A stretch of DNA of 64,000 nt. Origin: CAVSJO01 sp963728445 (GTDB lineage: Bacteria > Gemmatimonadota > Gemmatimonadetes > Longimicrobiales > RSA9). The position numbers and the translations under genes are program-made. The DNA lies in NCBI GenBank assembly GCA_963728445.1, contig CAVSJO010000004.1, positions 62,001 through 126,000 of the forward strand, given 5' to 3'. Under the pieces are notes generated by a model, which worked only from the letters and a program-made list of their open reading frames with translations, had not been told where the DNA came from and did no database searches. Shown piece by piece: positions 41,760 through 50,025 of the stretch; the first letter of the stretch is position 1; each line of letters opens with the position of its first letter.

Positions 41760-42650
41760 TCACGCGCGAGGGTGATAGCGTCGGTGGACGTCCCGCAGAT
41801 ATTCCCGGTCCACGTGCGTGTAGATCTGCGTGGTGGCGATGTCCGCGTGGCCCAGCATCTCCTGGACGGATGCAAGGTCCGCCCCACCCTCGAGAAGATG
41901 GGTCGCGAACGAGTGGCGCAGCACGTGAGGCGTCACGCGCTTCTTCACGCCCGCGCGGCGAACGTGCTTGCGCAGGATCTTCCACACGCCCATCCGACTG
42001 AGGGGCGTGCCCCGGGCGTTGAGGAACACCCGGCCGTCGGCGCCGCCACGATCCAGGCCCGGCCGGATCTCCCGCAGGTACACATCCAGGGCTCGACGGG
42101 ACGCGCGTCCGAGCGGCACGAGGCGCTCCTTCGAGCCCTTGCCGAAGACGCGGGCGAAGCCGTCCTCCATCATGAGGTCGCGGACGCCGAGCCCGATGAG
42201 CTCGCTCACCCGCACGCCGGAGGCGTAGGCGAACTCCAGCATCGCCCGGTCCCGCCAGTAGAGGCGGTCGGAAGGGTCCGGGGCCTCCAGAATGGCAGCC
42301 ACCTCGTCGCGACTCAGCACCGAGGGCAGCTTCCGGGTGGTGCGGGGCGTGTCCACCCGCTCGGTCGGGTCGCGCCCGACCAGCCCCTCGGCCATGAGGA
42401 AGCCGAAGTAGGTGCGGATGGCGGAGAGCGCGCGCCGGATCGACGTCGCCGCGAGACCCTCGTCCTTGAGGTGATAGACGTAGTCACGGAGAGCGGGTCC
42501 GTCCACGTCCCGGGGGCCTTCCAGCCCGCGGGCCTCCATGAACTCGATCATGCGGCCGACGTCCCGGCCGTAGGCGGACTGCGTCCGTTCCGAGAGCCCC
42601 CGCTCGACGGCGAGGTGATCGAGGAAGTCACGCACCCGGAAGCCGCTCAT
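41760..42650 (-). CDS. xerD: Site-specific tyrosine recombinase XerD
   Basis: With XerC it resolves chromosome dimers at dif. The 296-residue protein has the N-terminal SAM-like core-binding domain and a catalytic domain with Arg (ASGVRVSELIGLGV), Lys (FGKGSKERLVPLG), HxxR (TPHVLRHSFATHLLEGG), the second His (MLGHADIATTQIYTHV) and Tyr (QIYTHV). The length and housekeeping context argue against an integrase. No dif site was recognised in the window. Confidence 0.93.
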   Translation of the reverse strand: MSGFRVRDFLDHLAVERGLSERTQSAYGRDVGRMIEFMEARGLEGPRDVDGPALRDYVYHLKDEGLAATSIRRALSAIRTYFGFLMAEGLVGRDPTERVDTPRTTRKLPSVLSRDEVAAILEAPDPSDRLYWRDRAMLEFAYASGVRVSELIGLGVRDLMMEDGFARVFGKGSKERLVPLGRASRRALDVYLREIRPGLDRGGADGRVFLNARGTPLSRMGVWKILRKHVRRAGVKKRVTPHVLRHSFATHLLEGGADLASVQEMLGHADIATTQIYTHVDREYLRDVHRRYHPRA

Positions 42651-42654
42651 GGAG

Positions 42655-43260
42655 CTACTCCCGACGCGTGCGCCACCACCAGGCCGCCATGGCGGCCGCG
42701 ATGACGAGCGTCAGGACGAGGAGCCCGGAGTTCACGTTCGCCAGGGCGCGCTGGATGGCTTCCCAGTTCCGCCCCGCGGTGGCGCCGACGTAGACGAGGC
42801 CGCCGTACCAGAGCCCCGAGGCGAGGAACGTGGGAATCACCATGCGGGGCGCCGAGAGCCGGCTGATCCCGGCGAACACCGGCACGACCGCCCGGAGACC
42901 CGGCAGGAAGCGGGACAGGAAGATGGCGCTGGCGCCCCAGCGCTCGTAGAACACGCCGATGCGGCGGAGCTGGTGCTCGGCCAGAAACCAGCGCGCGGGA
43001 CGGGACCGGCCGAGGAAGTCCCCGTGGCGTCGGGCGAAGGCGTAGACGGCGACGGCGCTCGTCACGTTCGCCAGCCACGTCACCAGGAAGGCGACCCACG
43101 GATCCGCGCGCCCGCGGGCGGCGAGAAAGCCGCCGAAGAGGACGAACGTGTCCGCCGGCACCGGAGGGATCACGTTCTCCAGGGCCGCGCCGCAGCCGAG
43201 CACCACGTAGGTGACGACCGCCGGCAGCTCCGCCAGCCAGTGCAGGACCTCCTCGACCAT
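42655..43260 (-). CDS. DedA family membrane protein
   Basis: A 201-residue integral membrane protein of the DedA/SNARE-associated family, some members of which move lipids such as undecaprenyl phosphate. It shows the family core GCGAALENVIPPVPADTFVL and FLSRFLPGLRAVVPVFAGIS. Four or five hydrophobic segments are visible. It starts one codon after the ispF stop and ends five bases before xerD. Substrate unknown. Confidence 0.92.
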   Translation of the reverse strand: MVEEVLHWLAELPAVVTYVVLGCGAALENVIPPVPADTFVLFGGFLAARGRADPWVAFLVTWLANVTSAVAVYAFARRHGDFLGRSRPARWFLAEHQLRRIGVFYERWGASAIFLSRFLPGLRAVVPVFAGISRLSAPRMVIPTFLASGLWYGGLVYVGATAGRNWEAIQRALANVNSGLLVLTLVIAAAMAAWWWRTRRE

Positions 43261-43263
43261 GGG

Positions 43264-43743
43264 TCAGTCCGCGGAGGACTCCAGCAGGGCGACGGCCATC
43301 ACCGCAACGCCCTCCCCCCGGCCCAGCCAGCCCATGCCCTCGTTCGTCTTCCCCTTCACGGAGACGTCTCCGGCGCCGACCCCGAGAGCCGCGGCAAGGC
43401 GCTCCTTCATGGCGGGGACGTGAGGGCGGATGCGAGGGGACTCGCAGACGACGGTGGCGTCCACGTTGACGACGCGCAGGCCTGCCTCGGCAGCGCGGCG
43501 CACCGCCGCGGCGAGGAGCTCGATGGAGTCGGCGTCGCGCCACTGCTCGTCGCTGGGGGGAAAGAGAGCGCCGATGTCACCCAGAGCGGCAGCACCCAGG
43601 ACGGCGTCCGTCACTGCGTGGGCGACGGCGTCCGCGTCCGAGTGGCCGGCCAGGCCGTACTCCGCGGCGATTTCGACGCCGCCCAGGATCAGGCGGCGGC
43701 CCGCCTCGAAGCGGTGGGAGTCGTAGCCGACCCCGACCCTCAC
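43264..43743 (-). CDS. ispF: 2-C-methyl-D-erythritol 2,4-cyclodiphosphate synthase
   Basis: A step of the MEP pathway to isoprenoids, which also feeds the menaquinone side chain. The 159 residues show the metal-binding GYDSHRFEAG, LAGHSDADAVAHAVTDAVLG, IGALFPPSDEQWRDADSIEL and VNVDATVVCESPRI. The GTG start overlaps the mqnC stop (GTGA). Confidence 0.96.
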   Translation of the reverse strand: MRVGVGYDSHRFEAGRRLILGGVEIAAEYGLAGHSDADAVAHAVTDAVLGAAALGDIGALFPPSDEQWRDADSIELLAAAVRRAAEAGLRVVNVDATVVCESPRIRPHVPAMKERLAAALGVGAGDVSVKGKTNEGMGWLGRGEGVAVMAVALLESSAD

Positions 43744-45005
43744 ACGACAGCCGCCGGTCGGGCGCAGCAGGGGCAGCCGTCCGGGCTGTCCTCGACGAGG
43801 GTGTAGTCCTGGTACCGGCGGGCGGCTCGGAAGCCAGCGTCCTCCACCAGCCGTCGGATCTCGGCTTCGGGCATGATGTAGTCCGTGCCCGCCGCGCTCA
43901 CGACGTTCTCCTCGATCATCAGGGAGCCGAAGTCATTGGCCCCGAAGGTCAGGGCGAGCTGCGCCATCTTCGGGCCCTGCGTCACGTAGGAGACCTGGAC
44001 GTTCTCGAAGTCGTCCAGGACCAGGCGCCCGAGGGCCGTCATGCGCAGGTAGTCCATGCCGGTGCCGAGTTCCAGCCCCCAGTCCTGCATCTCCGTGTGC
44101 AGGGGCTGGAACGACCAGGCGATGAAGGCCGTGTAGCGGCCCTCGTGGCCCGCCTCGATGCCGCGCTTCTGACTCGCCCGCAGCTTCACCAGGTGCTCGA
44201 GCCGGTCCTCCCACACCTCGCCCACGCCGTACATCATCGTGGCCGTGGTGTGCAGTCCCACCTCGTGGGCGGCCTCGTGGATCTCCAGCCAGTGCGCCGA
44301 ATCGATCTTCTTCGGCGCGATGAAGTCCCGGACCGAATCGACGAGGATCTCGCCGCCCGCCCCGGGCATCGAGTCGAGCCCGGCATCGTGCAGCTCCCGG
44401 AGCACCGCGTCCTCGGGCAGCTTCGAGACCTTCGCGATCATCTCGATCTCGGACGCGCTGAAGCCGTGGACGTGGATGGGGTGGTGCTCCTTGATGTAGC
44501 GGAGCAGCCCCGTATACCAGTCGAGGGGCAGGTACGGGTTGTGGCCGCCCTGCATGAGGATCTGGACGCCGCCCAGCTCCTTCGTCTCGTCGATCTTGCC
44601 GCCGATCTCGTCGTAGCTCAGGACGTACGCCTCGTCGTCCTTCGGCCGGCGGTAGAAGGCGCAGAAGCGGCAGTCGGTGACGCAGACGTTCGTGTAGTTG
44701 ATGTTGCGATCGACGATGTAGGTCACCTCGGGACGAGCCCGCTCGAGCCGGGCGGCGTGGGCCCGGGCGCCGAGGTCGAGAAGCGGCGTCGTCCGCATCG
44801 TCTCCAGCCACTCGCCGATCTCCGCGGCGTGGGGCCGGGAGTCCAGAGGCGGGGGCGCGTACGCCGGCCGCGGCGTGTTCCGCTTCAGGCCCTCGGAACC
44901 TTCCGGGAGGGGCGCCCGACGCCGTGGGGCGACGGACTCGAGGATCGGCAGCGCGCGCTGCTCGGGCGGCGTCGCCGCGTCGGTGCGAAGGTCTCCGGCC
45001 GGCAT
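43740..45005 (-). CDS. mqnC: Radical SAM dehypoxanthine futalosine cyclase MqnC
   Basis: Cyclises dehypoxanthine futalosine in the futalosine route to menaquinone. The 421 residues include VTYIVDRNINYTNVCVTDCR with the radical-SAM cluster C-x3-C-x2-C (CVTDCRFC), LMQGGHNPYLPLDWYTGLLR and HVHGFSASEI. The first 65 or so residues are low complexity and not typical, so the real start may be lower down. It overlaps ispF and lies one base after mqnE's stop. MqnE is the same pathway's neighbour. Confidence 0.93.
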   Translation of the reverse strand: MPAGDLRTDAATPPEQRALPILESVAPRRRAPLPEGSEGLKRNTPRPAYAPPPLDSRPHAAEIGEWLETMRTTPLLDLGARAHAARLERARPEVTYIVDRNINYTNVCVTDCRFCAFYRRPKDDEAYVLSYDEIGGKIDETKELGGVQILMQGGHNPYLPLDWYTGLLRYIKEHHPIHVHGFSASEIEMIAKVSKLPEDAVLRELHDAGLDSMPGAGGEILVDSVRDFIAPKKIDSAHWLEIHEAAHEVGLHTTATMMYGVGEVWEDRLEHLVKLRASQKRGIEAGHEGRYTAFIAWSFQPLHTEMQDWGLELGTGMDYLRMTALGRLVLDDFENVQVSYVTQGPKMAQLALTFGANDFGSLMIEENVVSAAGTDYIMPEAEIRRLVEDAGFRAARRYQDYTLVEDSPDGCPCCARPAAVV

Positions 45006-45006
45006 G

Positions 45007-46146
45007 CTACCACTCCCCCACTTCGTTGTAGAGGGCGTCCCGCTCGACCGGGCGCTTGCCCGCGTCCCGGACGAGGCGCACGATCTCCCGGAACGTCATC
45101 CCCAGCGGCGTCGTCGCGCCCGCCTCGTGGTAGATCTTCTCCTTCACGACCGTGCCCTCGAGGTCGTCCACGCCGAAGTGCAGCGCGATCTGGCTGACCT
45201 TCGCCGTGTTCATGATCCAGTGGGTCTTGATGTGCTCGAAGTTGTCCAGGAACAGGCGCCCGACCGCCAGGTTCTTCAGGTCGTCGAATCCCGTCGTGGC
45301 CGTGCCCTGCCGGCCCAGCTCCGCGCCCAGCTCGTTGTGGTCCGGATGGTACGCCAGCGGGATGTACGTCAGGAAACCGCCCGTCTCGTCCTGCAGGTCG
45401 CGCAGCATCTGGAGGTGCTCGATCCGGTCCTGCATCGTCTCCACGTGCCCGTACAGCATGGTGCAGTTGGTCGGGATGCCGAGCCGGTGGGCGACCCGGT
45501 GCACCTCGATCCACTCCTCCGCCACCAGCTTCCTGTCGGCGATCTTCGACCGCACGGACTTCGAGAAGACCTCCGCCCCGCCACCGGGCATGGAGTCCAG
45601 CCCGGCCTCCCGGAGTCGAACCAGCACGTCCTCGAAGCTCGTCTTCTCGATGCGCGCCAGGTTCGCGATCTCCACCGCCGTGAGCGCCTTCACCTCGACG
45701 CCCGGGTGCCGCTCCTTCAGCCCCCGGATCATGTCCGCGTAGTAGTCCAGCTTCAGCTTGGGGTGCAGTCCCCCGACGATGTGGAACTCGCGGATCGGCG
45801 TGTCCTGTATGCCGTCCCCCTCCGCGATCGCCTCATCCACCGACATCGTGTACGCCCCCTCCTCCTTCGGCATGCGGGCGTACGAGCAGAACGTGCACGT
45901 GTTGCGGAGGATGCAGACGTTCGTCGGATTGATGTGCTGGTTGGCGACGATGTAGACGCGGTCGCCGTTCCTGCGGCGGTTGACCAGGTCCGCCATGGCG
46001 CCGACCGCGAGGAGATCACGCGTCTCGAAGAGGGCGACGCCGTCCTCCTGCGTCAGCCGCTCACCCGCCACCACTTTCTCCGCAATCGGCTCCAGCGCCG
46101 GATCCGTCGGCCGGACCCTCAGCTCTTCCTCCAGGACCGCTGGCAT
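45007..46146 (-). CDS. mqnE: Aminofutalosine synthase MqnE
   Basis: A radical SAM enzyme that joins a 1-carboxyvinyl-oxybenzoate to S-adenosylmethionine in the futalosine pathway. The 379 residues have YIVANQHINPTNVCILRNTC with the cluster motif CILRNTCTFC, SYARMPKEEGAY and HIVGGLHPKLKLDYYADMIR. ATG 46146 is chosen because the family N-terminus follows; the frame is open upstream only because the repeat DNA has no stops in it. Confidence 0.95.
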   Translation of the reverse strand: MPAVLEEELRVRPTDPALEPIAEKVVAGERLTQEDGVALFETRDLLAVGAMADLVNRRRNGDRVYIVANQHINPTNVCILRNTCTFCSYARMPKEEGAYTMSVDEAIAEGDGIQDTPIREFHIVGGLHPKLKLDYYADMIRGLKERHPGVEVKALTAVEIANLARIEKTSFEDVLVRLREAGLDSMPGGGAEVFSKSVRSKIADRKLVAEEWIEVHRVAHRLGIPTNCTMLYGHVETMQDRIEHLQMLRDLQDETGGFLTYIPLAYHPDHNELGAELGRQGTATTGFDDLKNLAVGRLFLDNFEHIKTHWIMNTAKVSQIALHFGVDDLEGTVVKEKIYHEAGATTPLGMTFREIVRLVRDAGKRPVERDALYNEVGEW

Positions 46147-46233
46147 ATCGTTCAGAGTTCGGGAAAAATCACGTGGAAATTCGCACTCCGGTGCGCTGGG
46201 ACAGAATACGGATGGTGGGGGGGAGCGGCAAGG

Positions 46234-46560
46234 ATGGGACGGCGGGGGCAATGGGAAGGCGTACGGCTGGCGCGGCGGGCGAGGTGAGGCGGGCGAAGAC
46301 GGCGGGCGATACCCGGCGGGCGAGACCACGGGTACGCCTTCCCACCCGCCGTCTTCGCCCGCCGTCCTCGCCCGCCGTCCTCGCCCGCCGTCTTCGCCCG
46401 CAGTTTCCGCCCGCAGTTTCCGCCCGCAGTTCGGTCCCGCCGTTTCCGCCCGCAGTTCGATCCCGCCGTTCTCGCCCGCTGTTCTCGCCCGCCGTTTCCG
46501 CCCGCAGTACCTCGCCCGCATCCCCATACCCCCGCCTCCCCATTGCCCCCGCAGTCCCAT
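46234..46560. repeat. Large inverted repeat with an internal 13-mer tandem array
   Basis: Two 28-base arms match as inverted repeats at 26 of 28 positions: 46234-46261 (ATGGGACGGCGGGGGCAATG then GGAAGGCG) and the complement of 46533-46560. Between them are about 13 tandem copies of a 13-mer close to CGCCCGCCGTTTC (46343-46511), plus four inverted copies near the left arm (46274-46327). The right arm abuts the stop codon of the ADOP permease (46561). The 46147-46233 stretch to mqnE shows no other feature. Confidence 0.92.
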
Positions 46561-49215
46561 TCACCGCAGGCTTTCCATGGGCCTCACCCGCGCCGCGGTC
46601 CAGGCGGGAAGCGTGCACGCCAGCGTGGCCACGGCGGCGAGCGTCAGGGCGACTCCGACGTACGTGGCCGGGTCGAGGGGCTCGACGCCGTACAGGAGGC
46701 TGGCGACGAACCGGGAGAGTGCGCCTGCCAGCAGGATGCCCGCGGCGAGTCCCACGGCGGCGGGGGCGAGGCCCTGGCGCAGCACGTGGCCGACCACACG
46801 GCCGACCGATGAACCGAGGGCCAGGCGCAGGCCGATCTCACGGGCGCGGCTGCGCACGACGTACGCGATCACGCCGTAGATGCCCAGGGCAGCGAGGATG
46901 AGCGCCATGAGCGCGAAGCCGCCGAGCAGGACCGTGAAGAAGCGGGGGCGCGCGAGCGCCTCGGAGGTCAGGCTCGAGAGCGGCGCGATCTCGGAAATGG
47001 TCTGGTCCGGGTCCAGCGCCCGGACCACCCCGCGCATGGCTCCGGCGAGGACCAGCGGATCGCCCGTCGTATGCACGACATAGGACATCTGGATGCGCGG
47101 GTTCTGGTCGTTTCGGACGTAGACGGCGGGCGGGGCCGGCTCGTCGAGACCGTTGTGGCGTACGTCGGCCACGACGCCGACGACGCGGGCGTGACGGTCC
47201 GTGCCCGCCAGTTCGAACTCCCGGCCCAGCGGATCCTCCCCCTTGAAGAACTCCCGCTGAAATGCCTCGTTCACCAGGACGGAAGGCTCGGTCGCCTCCG
47301 GGCCGTCGGACGGCTCGACGTCCCGGCCGCGGAGCAGCGTGATGCCGAGCGCCGGAAGCAGTCCGTCGGAGATCTGGTAGCCCTGGGCGTAGCGCTGTTC
47401 CGACTGCGCCGGCTCATAGAGGCCCGGAACGCGGATGGGCCAGGCCTCACCGTCGCCCCGGAAGGGCAGGTATCGGATCGCCCCGGCGTCCGAGACGCCC
47501 GGCAGGGCGGCGAGCCGCTCCAGGATCTGGTGATAGATCTCCATCCATTCGGCTCGTTCGGGGTGCTTCTGGTCCGAGATGGTCAGCGTCATGGCAATTC
47601 TGCCATCGGTCCGGAAGCCGGGGTCGACCCGATCGAGGGCGCCCAGGCTCCGGATCAGCAGGCCGGCGCCGACGAGGAGGACCACGGCGAGGGCGACTTC
47701 GGCGGCCACGAGCACACGGCGCAGTGTCACCCTCGACGCTCCGCCGCCCACTTCCCGGGCCCCCTCGCGCAGCTCGGTGGCCGGCGACAGCTCGGTGGCG
47801 CGCAACGCGGGGACGATCCCTGCGAGCGCCGTCGCCAGAAGCGTGACGAGAATCGAAACGCCCAGTACGGTGGCGTCGATTCCGATGTCGCCCGAGCGCG
47901 GCAGGAGGCCTGCGAAGCGCGTGACGAGGAGTCGGGTCGCCGCCCACGCGATCGCCACCCCCAGCGCGCCGCCGCCGACGCCGAGGAGCAAGCTCTCCGT
48001 CAGAAGCTGGCGCACGATGCGGGAAGAGGACGCGCCCAGACCCATGCGCACCGCGACTTCGCGGGAGCGCGCCGTCCCGCGCGCCAGCAGCAGGTTCGCC
48101 ACGTTGGCGCTTGCCAGGAGCAGAATGAAGCCGACGGCGCCGAGCACTACCCAGAGCGGCTTCCGGACATCTCCCACGATGCTCCCCTTGAGCGACTCCA
48201 CCGTCGCGCTGGTCACGCCCGACGCGGCCTCAGGATAGAGTCGTGCCTGCTCGCGGGCGACGCCGCTCAGCTCCTCCTTCGCGCTCTCCTCCGTCGCGCC
48301 GGGCGCGAGCCGCGCCACGGCCGCGAGAAAGCGGACGCCGCGGGTGTGGATCGGGATGTCGTCGTCCGGAATGACGCTCAGCGGCAGCCACACGTCGGTG
48401 GCTGCGTCGGGGGTCGGGAAGGCGAACCCCGGCGGCATCACGCCCACCACCTGGAACGAGCGGTAGTCCAGCTTGATCGTGCGCCCGACGATGGAAGGAT
48501 CCGCGCCGAACAGGCGCCGCCATGCGCCGTCGGAAAGGACGGCGACGAGCTGCCCGGAGTCGTCGTCGTCGGGCCGGAGCGCACGGCCGAGGGCAGGCGC
48601 TACCCCCAGAAGCGGGAAGAAGTCGCCGGCGACCCACATCGTCGCCAGCTCCACCGGGGCGCTCCCGCCGGTGTACGGGTACGGCGCCGGCAGGTGCGAG
48701 TAGACGGCCATTCCGGAGAGCGTCCGCGACTCCCGTCGCCAGTCCTGGAACTCCAGATACGAGAACGGGGCCTGCGCGATCCCCCGTGACGGCGAAGCGG
48801 GCCACACACGGACCAGCCGGTCCGAGGAAGGATAGGGGAGCGGCGAAAGCAGGACCGCGTAGACGACGCCGAAGAGCGCCGTCGCCGCACCGATCCCCAG
48901 CGCCAGCACGAGCAGCGCGCTCACCACGAAACCCGGACTCTTTCGCAGGCTCCGCACGGCGTAGCGCACGTCCTGCCCGAGATCCTCGAGCAGACGGCCC
49001 CCTCGCTCGTCCCGTACCCGCTCCTTCACCGCCTCCTCGCCCCCGAACCGCCGCCGGGCCTCCCGTCGCGCCGCGTCGATCGGCATGCCCCCGCGCACGA
49101 GATCCTCCTCCTCCATCGCCATGTGGAGACGAATCTCCTCATCGAGGTCTCGCTCGACCGCGTCCTTCCGCAGGAACAGTCGAAGCCGTCGGACCAGCCA
49201 GGCGACGCGATTCAT
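46561..49215 (-). CDS. ADOP-type ABC permease (MacB/FtsX superfamily)
   Basis: An 884-residue fused permease. The N-terminal cytoplasmic region (MNRVAWLVRRLRLFLRKDAV to about 90) is the ADOP signature, ahead of two MacB-periplasmic-plus-FtsX halves (first membrane helix VSALLVLALGIGAATALFGV). Membrane coupling helices include GTARSREVAVRMGLGASSSR. No ATPase gene adjoins it. ADOP proteins occur in large numbers in Acidobacteria and Gemmatimonadota with unknown substrates. The PadR gene 37 bases upstream is its usual partner. Confidence 0.9.
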   Translation of the reverse strand: MNRVAWLVRRLRLFLRKDAVERDLDEEIRLHMAMEEEDLVRGGMPIDAARREARRRFGGEEAVKERVRDERGGRLLEDLGQDVRYAVRSLRKSPGFVVSALLVLALGIGAATALFGVVYAVLLSPLPYPSSDRLVRVWPASPSRGIAQAPFSYLEFQDWRRESRTLSGMAVYSHLPAPYPYTGGSAPVELATMWVAGDFFPLLGVAPALGRALRPDDDDSGQLVAVLSDGAWRRLFGADPSIVGRTIKLDYRSFQVVGVMPPGFAFPTPDAATDVWLPLSVIPDDDIPIHTRGVRFLAAVARLAPGATEESAKEELSGVAREQARLYPEAASGVTSATVESLKGSIVGDVRKPLWVVLGAVGFILLLASANVANLLLARGTARSREVAVRMGLGASSSRIVRQLLTESLLLGVGGGALGVAIAWAATRLLVTRFAGLLPRSGDIGIDATVLGVSILVTLLATALAGIVPALRATELSPATELREGAREVGGGASRVTLRRVLVAAEVALAVVLLVGAGLLIRSLGALDRVDPGFRTDGRIAMTLTISDQKHPERAEWMEIYHQILERLAALPGVSDAGAIRYLPFRGDGEAWPIRVPGLYEPAQSEQRYAQGYQISDGLLPALGITLLRGRDVEPSDGPEATEPSVLVNEAFQREFFKGEDPLGREFELAGTDRHARVVGVVADVRHNGLDEPAPPAVYVRNDQNPRIQMSYVVHTTGDPLVLAGAMRGVVRALDPDQTISEIAPLSSLTSEALARPRFFTVLLGGFALMALILAALGIYGVIAYVVRSRAREIGLRLALGSSVGRVVGHVLRQGLAPAAVGLAAGILLAGALSRFVASLLYGVEPLDPATYVGVALTLAAVATLACTLPAWTAARVRPMESLR

Positions 49216-49252
49216 CGGTTCCCTCCGTCGATTTCGCTCCCGGCGCGCACCA

Positions 49253-49585
49253 TCAGCCCGCCTGGAGCACGTGGTCCACCGCCGCCGAGAACAGACTCCA
49301 GCTCGCTCTCTCCTCCGCGAACTGCGCGCGGCCCGCCCGGGTCAGCGCGTAGAACTTCGCCCGCCGCCCTTCGTCCGAGATGCCCCACTCCGCCGCGATC
49401 AGCCCACGGTCCTCGAGCCGGTGCAGCGCCGGATAGAGCGACCCCTGGTTGATCTCCAGGACGTCCCTCGACATCTGGCGAATCCGCTTCGATATCCCCC
49501 ACCCGTGCAGCGACCCGAGCGTCAGCGCCTTGAGGATCAGAAGGTCGAGGGTCCCCTGCAGAAGGTCGGCCTTGTCACGGTGCAC
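49253..49585 (-). CDS. PadR-family transcriptional regulator
   Basis: A 110-residue PadR regulator: winged-helix domain DLLQGTLDLLILKALTLGSLHGWGISKRI, then LEINQGSLYPALHRLEDRGLI and SDEGRRAKFYALTRAGRAQF. The GTG start at 49585 gives the normal length; no ATG exists near. Most members of the PadR-ADOP pair are thought to control the adjacent permease. The promoter upstream was not located with confidence. Confidence 0.9.
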   Translation of the reverse strand: MHRDKADLLQGTLDLLILKALTLGSLHGWGISKRIRQMSRDVLEINQGSLYPALHRLEDRGLIAAEWGISDEGRRAKFYALTRAGRAQFAEERASWSLFSAAVDHVLQAG

Positions 49586-50025
49586 GGCAGCGTCCTGGTG
49601 TCGGGCGTCATTGCTATGTCGTTCGACAACAAGAATGAGGGGAAGGGTTGCGTGAGGCAAGGGGCACGGGAGGCGGCCGGGTCGCGATCCGGACGGCCCG
49701 GGCGATCCGGACGATCCGGACGATCCGGAGGTTCGAGCGGACGAAAGTGGACAATGAACGTATCCCGACGCCCTCGATTCCCGCTCACGCCCGGATTTCG
49801 CACGATACCGGACAACGAAGGATGCGCATGCGCGCGCCGGTGCCCACTTTCGTTCGATATCCGGGACGAATCGGGATTCGGCGGCGGCTAAGCTGTCTCG
49901 TTGTGCAATTGCGCTCGCCTCGGGAAGCGCCGGTCGACGGCCGTGGCCGAAAACAGGAGTCCGCCCGTGCGGACCCGCACCGAACGGCCGGGGGGCACGC
50001 CCCCCCGCTGGTCCTGCTACGCCCC
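49586..50025. other. Gene-free spacer between PadR and fabF with 9-mer repeats
   Basis: No supported gene. The 9-mer CGATCCGGA occurs four times (49685, 49703, 49712, 49721), with a degenerate copy at 49694. Open frames here are low complexity (repeats of the dipeptide RPD). The PadR promoter must lie in it. Confidence 0.7.
49989..50007 (-). terminator. Hairpin terminator of the fatty acid cluster
   Basis: CGGGGGG-CACG-CCCCCCCG is a strong stem 19 bases after the fabF stop on the minus strand. No U-run follows, so termination is inferred from stem strength and position. Confidence 0.55.

Noticed and set aside
41760..42650. Integrase of a mobile element
   Set aside because: The recombinase has the length and housekeeping context of XerD (next to ispF and dedA) with no attachment sites, tRNA target or cargo genes.
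46147..46560. N-terminal extension of mqnE through the 13-mer array
   Set aside because: The frame is open only because the repeat lacks stops; the conserved MqnE start is at 46146.
46234..46560. CRISPR array
   Set aside because: The repeat units are 13 bases, contiguous with no spacers, degenerate, and no cas genes are nearby.
49537..49815. Small minus-strand frame with RPD repeats upstream of PadR
   Set aside because: Low-complexity translation of the 9-mer repeat; no ribosome site or family.
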